Of a DNA stretch of 64,000 nt, positions 59,996 through 64,000 are shown piece after piece (the first letter of the stretch is position 1; each line of letters starts with the position of its first letter). Source of the DNA: Streptomyces sp. HM190 (GTDB taxonomy: Bacteria > Actinomycetota > Actinomycetes > Streptomycetales > Streptomycetaceae); contig NZ_CP047318.1 in NCBI RefSeq assembly GCF_009857135.1, positions 5,704,001-5,768,000 on the forward strand. Reading direction: 5' to 3'. A program made the translations under genes and the position numbers. The notes beneath the pieces were generated by a model. The model worked only from the letters and a program-made list of their open reading frames with translations. It searched no databases and was not told where the DNA came from.

Positions 59996-61708
59996 GTGGG
60001 ACGACACAGCCGCAAGGGGCGGGCGCCGAAAGGCGACACGAGCGAGAAGCCGGCGGCGGCCCCAGGGGGCCCGTCGGCAGGGGAGGACCGCGGGGCGGTG
60101 CTCGGCGGGCCGCGCCCGTCCGGGCCGCCCAACCCGCCTGGCCCGTACGGTTCTTCGCGTTCAGCGAGCCCATCCGGCTCATCGCGTTCACCGGGTCCGC
60201 CCGGTTCTTCGCGGTCACCGGATCCGTCCGGCTCCTCGGGTGCGCCGGGGCGTGGGATCCCGCGGGGATACGACGGTGTCTCAGGGCCGGGAGCGCGACG
60301 CCTTTCCGACGGCCCGCCCGCGCATGGTTTGCCCCGTTCCACCGAGGGCCCGGCCGGGCGCGGTGCCCCGCGATTCCCCGACGGCACGCCGGCGCACGGG
60401 TTTCCGCGCCTGCCGGACGGTACGCCCGCCCATGGGTTTCCGCGTCTGGCGGACGGCGGTCCGGGGCCGGGAGCGCCTCGTTTCCCGGACGGCACGCCGG
60501 CGCACGGTTTCCCCCGTCTCCCCGACGGCGCACCCGGCCGCGGCTTCCCGCAGAGCCGCGGCGGACATCCCGAACAGCGTGAAGCAGGCGGCGGCTGGGG
60601 TCGGTTGGGCGATGAGACGCGACCACGCCCAGATGCTGGGCAGAGTGCGTACGGGGCTTCTGCGGGGGCCCCGTACGGCGCGTCCGGCGACCCTTCGTAC
60701 GGCGCCCCGTCCGACGACACCGGGGTGCCGTCCTCCGCCGCACCCGCGCAGGCGCAGGAGCGGCGGGTCCCCATTCCCCGGCAGCGGCAGGAGGTCGTGC
60801 CCCCGCCGCCCGGCGGGCCGCGGCAGGCCTACCTGGACGCCTTCGACGAGGAGGAGCCGCACATCGGTGCCCCCGACGAGAGCCAGGACACCGCGAGGGG
60901 CGGCAAGGGGCTGGCGTTCGCGGGGATCGCGGCCGCGGCCGTCACCACCGTGCTCGCGGTCATCGTCGGCGGGCAGGTCACCAGTGGCCAGGAGGACACC
61001 GCCGCCCGTGCGCAGGCCGCCGACGCGGCGGACCGCGACGTACGGGGCGCCTCGCGCAGCGACGACCGGCCAACGCCGTCCAACCCGCCGCGTGTGAGCG
61101 CGACCCCGCTCTCGTACGACGAGAAGATGGACAGGAAGTACGAACTCGCCGCGGACCTCGAAGGCAACGGCAAGTTCCAGACCGTCAAGGGCTTCGACAA
61201 GGCGCCCGGGACAGGACGGAAGTACCGGTATCGGGTCGATGTCGAGGAAGGGCTCGGCCTCGACGCGGAACTGTTCGCCCAAGCCGTCCAGAAAACGCTG
61301 AACGACGAACGGAGTTGGGCACACAACGGCGGACGCACCTTCGAACGGATCTCCTCCGGGAAGCCCGACTTCGTGATCACGCTGGCCAGTCCGGGCACCA
61401 CCGCCGTGTGGTGCGAGAAGTCAGGGCTGGACACGACGGTGGACAACGTGTCGTGCGACTCGGCCGCCACCGAACGCGTGATGATCAACGCCTATCGCTG
61501 GGCCCGGGGTTCGAAGACCTACGGCGACCGCATCCATGCGTACCGGCAGATGCTGATCAACCACGAGATCGGGCACCGCCTCGGCTACAGCCATGTGACC
61601 TGCGACAAGGACGGCGACCTCGCCCCCGTCATGCAGCAGCAGAGCAAGTTCCTCTCCTTCGACGGGATCACGTGCAAAGCGAACCCGTGGGCCTTCCCCG
61701 GAGGCTGA
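59996..61708 (+). CDS. DUF3152 membrane-anchored zinc metalloprotease-like protein
   Basis: A 570-aa protein. The N-terminal ~270 residues are cytoplasmic, repetitive and Pro/Gly/Ser-rich, including two copies of a 36-residue unit. One membrane span is near 301-325 (LAFAGIAAAAVTTVLAVIVGG). The extracellular DUF3152 domain ends with the metzincin motif HEIGHRLGYSH, where three His bind zinc and the Glu is catalytic. Homologue of Rv3207c. GTG 59996 follows GGGGAGCTGAGG and is 9 bp from the hydrolase gene. The substrate is unknown; a cell-surface role is expected. Confidence 0.85.
   Translation: MGRHSRKGRAPKGDTSEKPAAAPGGPSAGEDRGAVLGGPRPSGPPNPPGPYGSSRSASPSGSSRSPGPPGSSRSPDPSGSSGAPGRGIPRGYDGVSGPGARRLSDGPPAHGLPRSTEGPAGRGAPRFPDGTPAHGFPRLPDGTPAHGFPRLADGGPGPGAPRFPDGTPAHGFPRLPDGAPGRGFPQSRGGHPEQREAGGGWGRLGDETRPRPDAGQSAYGASAGAPYGASGDPSYGAPSDDTGVPSSAAPAQAQERRVPIPRQRQEVVPPPPGGPRQAYLDAFDEEEPHIGAPDESQDTARGGKGLAFAGIAAAAVTTVLAVIVGGQVTSGQEDTAARAQAADAADRDVRGASRSDDRPTPSNPPRVSATPLSYDEKMDRKYELAADLEGNGKFQTVKGFDKAPGTGRKYRYRVDVEEGLGLDAELFAQAVQKTLNDERSWAHNGGRTFERISSGKPDFVITLASPGTTAVWCEKSGLDTTVDNVSCDSAATERVMINAYRWARGSKTYGDRIHAYRQMLINHEIGHRLGYSHVTCDKDGDLAPVMQQQSKFLSFDGITCKANPWAFPGG
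60361..60558 (+). repeat. 108-bp repeat units in the DUF3152 gene
   Basis: The coding sequence for GAPRFPDGTPAHGFPRL recurs with a period of 108 bp (36 residues), and a shorter sub-unit FPRLPDGTPAHG repeats within it. The ACGGCACGCC anchors lie at 60381 and 60489. Codons differ somewhat between copies, so the repeats are older than the helicase duplication. Confidence 0.7.
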
Positions 61709-61736
61709 TTTGCTGACGCCGCGTAGTCGACCAATC

Positions 61737-61767
61737 CCCTAGCGCGACAAAACGCGCCCCGCTAGGG
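61737..61767. repeat. Hairpin 1 in the leader of the glycosyltransferase gene
   Basis: CCCTAGCG / CGCTAGGG (61737-61744, 61760-61767) with an A-rich loop. It lies just after the DUF3152 stop and before hairpin 2. Confidence 0.55.
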
Positions 61768-61793
61768 AAAGTTACGACCGTTCACCCCTTTTG

Positions 61794-61825
61794 GTGGCGC
61801 GACGGACAACCGTCCGTCGCGCCAC
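61794..61825. terminator. Hairpin 2 (terminator-like) upstream of the glycosyltransferase gene
   Basis: 13-bp perfect stem GTGGCGCGACGGA / TCCGTCGCGCCAC (61794-61806, 61813-61825), extendable by one C-G pair. It may terminate the DUF3152 message or be part of the glycosyltransferase leader. Confidence 0.6.
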
Positions 61826-61906
61826 GGTCATGTCCGCATACGTTCGTCCCGCTGCGAGCCGCCGGGTGAACGGCGGCTCCCCAAACAGGAGATCGGGGGT
61901 GCACAC

Positions 61907-63742
61907 GTGCGCATCGGACTGCTTACGGAGGGTGGCTATCCGTATGTGAGCGGTGATGCCAGGCTCTGGTGCGACCGACTCGTGCGGGGGCTGGAGCGAC
62001 ACGAGTTCGACGTCTACGCGCTCAGCCGCAGCGAGCAGCAGGAGGACGAGGGCTGGGTCCCGCTTCCGCCGCAGGTCAGCCGCGTTCGGACCGCACCGCT
62101 GTGGACCGCCGAGGACGACGGTGTGGTTCACGGCCGCCGGGCGCGACGCCGCTTCGCGGAGGCGTACGGCGAACTGGCGTCGGTGCTCTGCTCCGCCGGG
62201 ACACCGGAGTCGCGGGAAGCCCTCAAGGCGGCCGCCGGCCTTGAGGCGGACCGTTTCAGCAACGCGCTGTACAGCCTCGCCGAACTGGCCCGCGAGGAGG
62301 GCGGACTGGTGGGCGCCCTACGCTCGGAAGCCGCCGTCCACACGCTGGAACGCGCCTGTCGTGCGCCGGGCGCACTCGGAGCGGCGCGCGAGGCCCGCGT
62401 AGCGGATCTGCTGACCGTCGCCGGCCATCTCGAACGCGCCCTGCGCCCCCTCTCGCTCGACTGGTACGAGAACGGCGGGCTCGGCTCGGTCGACCTGTGC
62501 CACGCCGCCGCCGGCGGCGTGGCCGCGCTCCCCGGCCTGCTGGCCGCCCACTTCCACGGGGTGCCGCTCCTGGTCACCGAGTACGGCGTCCCGCTGCGCG
62601 CGCACTATCTCGGGACCTGCGGTGACGCGCCGGTGCGCGCCCTGCTCGCGGCCTTCCACCGGCGCCTGACCGTCGAGGTGTACCGGCGCGCTGCCCGCCT
62701 CACCCCCGGAAACACCCACGCCCGACGCTGGCAGGAGCGCTGCGGCGCCGACCGGGCGAAGATCCGCACGGTCTATCCCGGCATGGAGGTGTCCCGCTTC
62801 GCCGAGGTCGGGGAGGCCCCGGAGAGCGCGGACCCCCACACCCTGGTGTGGGTCGGCCGCGTCGAACCGGCCAAGGACCTGATCTCGCTGCTCCATGCCT
62901 TCGCCGAGGTCCGCGGGGCGGAGCCGAAGGCCCGGCTCAGGATCGTCGGAGCGGCCGCGGGCGACGAGGGGGCCGCCTACCTCGGCCACTGCAGAGCCCT
63001 GGCCGCCCAGCTCTTCCCCCACGAGGCCGACCGTGTGCCCGCCGCCGGTGACAACCCGGTCTCCTTCGAGGAGATCGGCGACCCCGCCGTCCCCGACCTG
63101 GCGGTGGCGTACGCGTCCGGTGCCGTCGTCGTCCTGTCGAGTGTCGTCGAGGGGTTCCCCACCAGCCTCGTCGAAGCCATGTTCTGCGGACGGCCCACGG
63201 TGTCCACGGATGCCGGCGCGGTCGTCGAGGTCATCGGCGGGACGGGGCTCGTCGTCCCGCCGCGCAATCCGAAGGCGCTCGCGGAGGCGTGCGTGGCGCT
63301 GCTGCGCGCACCTGAGCGCCGTGCGCGCCTCGGCGCGGCCGCCCGCGCACGCGCCCTCGAACTCTTCACGGTCGAGCAGAACGTCGCCGCGTTCCGCGAC
63401 CTCTACCTGGAGATCGTCTCCCGCACCCCGGTACGGAAGGTCGTCCTCGACCAGGCCGGTGAGCCCCTGCCGTTCGGCGCGCCCGCCGAAGCCCACGTCC
63501 CCGGCCGCTGGACCGAGCCCCGGCCGGCGGCGGGCGGTCTCGGTGCGGCGGGCGGTCTCGGTGTGACGGATGTGGCGGATGGGGCTGGTGTGGCGAGTGG
63601 GGCCAGTGTGGCTGGCGGCGCGGGCCTCGGCGGGGTGGTCTCCGGGCGTCCCCGCTGGGCCGTCGACACCCCCGTCCGCTCCACGGGAACGCACCCCGCC
63701 GCCACCGGTGAACCCGTGCCCGCGGGGGAGGGAGCGCGATGA
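61907..63742 (+). CDS. GT4-family glycosyltransferase with DUF3492/PelF-like N-terminus
   Basis: A 611-aa glycosyltransferase. The N-terminal half starts MRIGLLTEGGYPYVSGDARLWCDRLVRGLERHEFDVYAL, the DUF3492 pattern of PelF-type enzymes, which use a nucleotide sugar to extend an exopolysaccharide. The GT4 catalytic half has TLVWVGRVEPAKDLISLLHAF, AVVVLSSVVEGFPTSLVEAMFCGRP with the EGFP-type motif, and GTGLVVPPRNPKALAEA. The last ~90 residues are Gly/Ala/Val-rich and non-conserved. GTG 61907 follows GGGGGT. Its stop overlaps the next gene by 4 bp (ATGA). Confidence 0.82.
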   Translation: MRIGLLTEGGYPYVSGDARLWCDRLVRGLERHEFDVYALSRSEQQEDEGWVPLPPQVSRVRTAPLWTAEDDGVVHGRRARRRFAEAYGELASVLCSAGTPESREALKAAAGLEADRFSNALYSLAELAREEGGLVGALRSEAAVHTLERACRAPGALGAAREARVADLLTVAGHLERALRPLSLDWYENGGLGSVDLCHAAAGGVAALPGLLAAHFHGVPLLVTEYGVPLRAHYLGTCGDAPVRALLAAFHRRLTVEVYRRAARLTPGNTHARRWQERCGADRAKIRTVYPGMEVSRFAEVGEAPESADPHTLVWVGRVEPAKDLISLLHAFAEVRGAEPKARLRIVGAAAGDEGAAYLGHCRALAAQLFPHEADRVPAAGDNPVSFEEIGDPAVPDLAVAYASGAVVVLSSVVEGFPTSLVEAMFCGRPTVSTDAGAVVEVIGGTGLVVPPRNPKALAEACVALLRAPERRARLGAAARARALELFTVEQNVAAFRDLYLEIVSRTPVRKVVLDQAGEPLPFGAPAEAHVPGRWTEPRPAAGGLGAAGGLGVTDVADGAGVASGASVAGGAGLGGVVSGRPRWAVDTPVRSTGTHPAATGEPVPAGEGAR

Positions 63743-64000
63743 GCGAGCTGCGATGGGACGGCCCGGAGATGTCCGGCGGGCCCGAGTGCGGTCTCAGCAG
63801 GCTCGACCACGGCTCCAGTCGGCCCGAGGGCAGTGTCCGCACCTCCCCCGAACCTGAACCGGCCCCCGCCTCCGGGGGCGGGGCCGTGGACCCCGTGAAA
63901 GCTCTGATGCACCGGCACCGGGTGCTGTGCGAACGCGCCGTGGACCCGCTGGAGATCGCCGCCGGGCTGGAGGCCCACGGGGTCACCGACCGCACGGCCG
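63739..64000 (+). CDS. Protein downstream of the glycosyltransferase (N-terminal part only)
   Basis: The gene runs off the right edge after 87 codons. The visible part begins MSELRWDGPEMSGGPECG, is flexible to ~50, then becomes helical and basic (VKALMHRHRVLCERAVDPLEIAAGLEAHGVTDRTA). ATG 63739 overlaps the glycosyltransferase stop by 4 bp, so the products are probably made together. I expect a membrane protein to follow, from similar operons I recall in Streptomyces, but the window does not show it. Confidence 0.6.
   Translation, partial: MSELRWDGPEMSGGPECGLSRLDHGSSRPEGSVRTSPEPEPAPASGGGAVDPVKALMHRHRVLCERAVDPLEIAAGLEAHGVTDRTA

Noticed and set aside
1-64000. CRISPR arrays, prophage or complete insertion sequences
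   Set aside because: No regularly spaced direct repeats, transposase, integrase or phage structural genes were recognised. Repeats found are intragenic low-complexity repeats or hairpins.

Overview
The window is a chromosomal segment of a Streptomyces species. The evidence is the very high GC content with strong GC3 bias, frequent GTG/TTG starts, a complete bldK oligopeptide-importer operon, a mycothiol gene (mshB) and conserved actinobacterial neighbourhoods. It opens inside typA and ends inside an unfinished gene next to a glycosyltransferase. I saw no rRNA, tRNA, CRISPR array, prophage or intact insertion sequence.

Layout. 1-13.8 kb: the end of typA, then two consecutive oligopeptide ABC importers. 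The first is bldKABCDE, in the order permease, lipoprotein, permease, ATPase, ATPase. The second is a five-gene Dpp/Opp-type operon in the order lipoprotein, permease, permease, ATPase, ATPase. 13.9-20.3 kb: an S9 peptidase, a 64-residue membrane protein, mshB, a DUF6113-like membrane protein and a large Pro/Gly-rich anchored wall-binding protein. 20.4-20.9 kb: the remains of an ABC exporter. 20.9-26.6 kb: a transglutaminase-like protein, an acetyltransferase, 7Fe ferredoxin, dapC and two exported proteins.

26.7-42.8 kb follows the mycobacterial Rv1202-Rv1232c order: dapE, LOG protein, folP2-like gene, DivIVA-like protein, tag, DUF3117, O-methyltransferase, ECF sigma, zinc anti-sigma, HtrA protease, tatB, mrp, DUF1003 and a soluble MgtE/CBS protein. 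The sigma / anti-sigma / HtrA part forms an envelope-stress module with a textbook ECF promoter upstream. 43-51 kb holds a lipoprotein, corA, a suppressor-of-fused protein, a PHP phosphoesterase, marC and a NYN protein. 51.3-61.7 kb carries a second mycobacteria-like block (Rv3207c-Rv3211): RhlE-like helicase, MiaE-like protein, DUF3107, TetR regulator, alpha/beta hydrolase and DUF3152 metalloprotease. 61.9-64 kb begins a PelF-like glycosyltransferase operon.

The most unusual items are not genes. They are: a 177-bp element at 39392-39568 with perfect 17-bp terminal inverted repeats and nested stems; a T-box-like leader at about 45.86-46.13 kb with no aminoacyl-tRNA synthetase or amino-acid gene next to it; a bipartite inverted repeat upstream of bldKA; and a recent ~366-bp in-frame tandem duplication in the basic tail of the DEAD-box helicase. 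All functional calls come from reading the sequence and from family knowledge. No database search was run.
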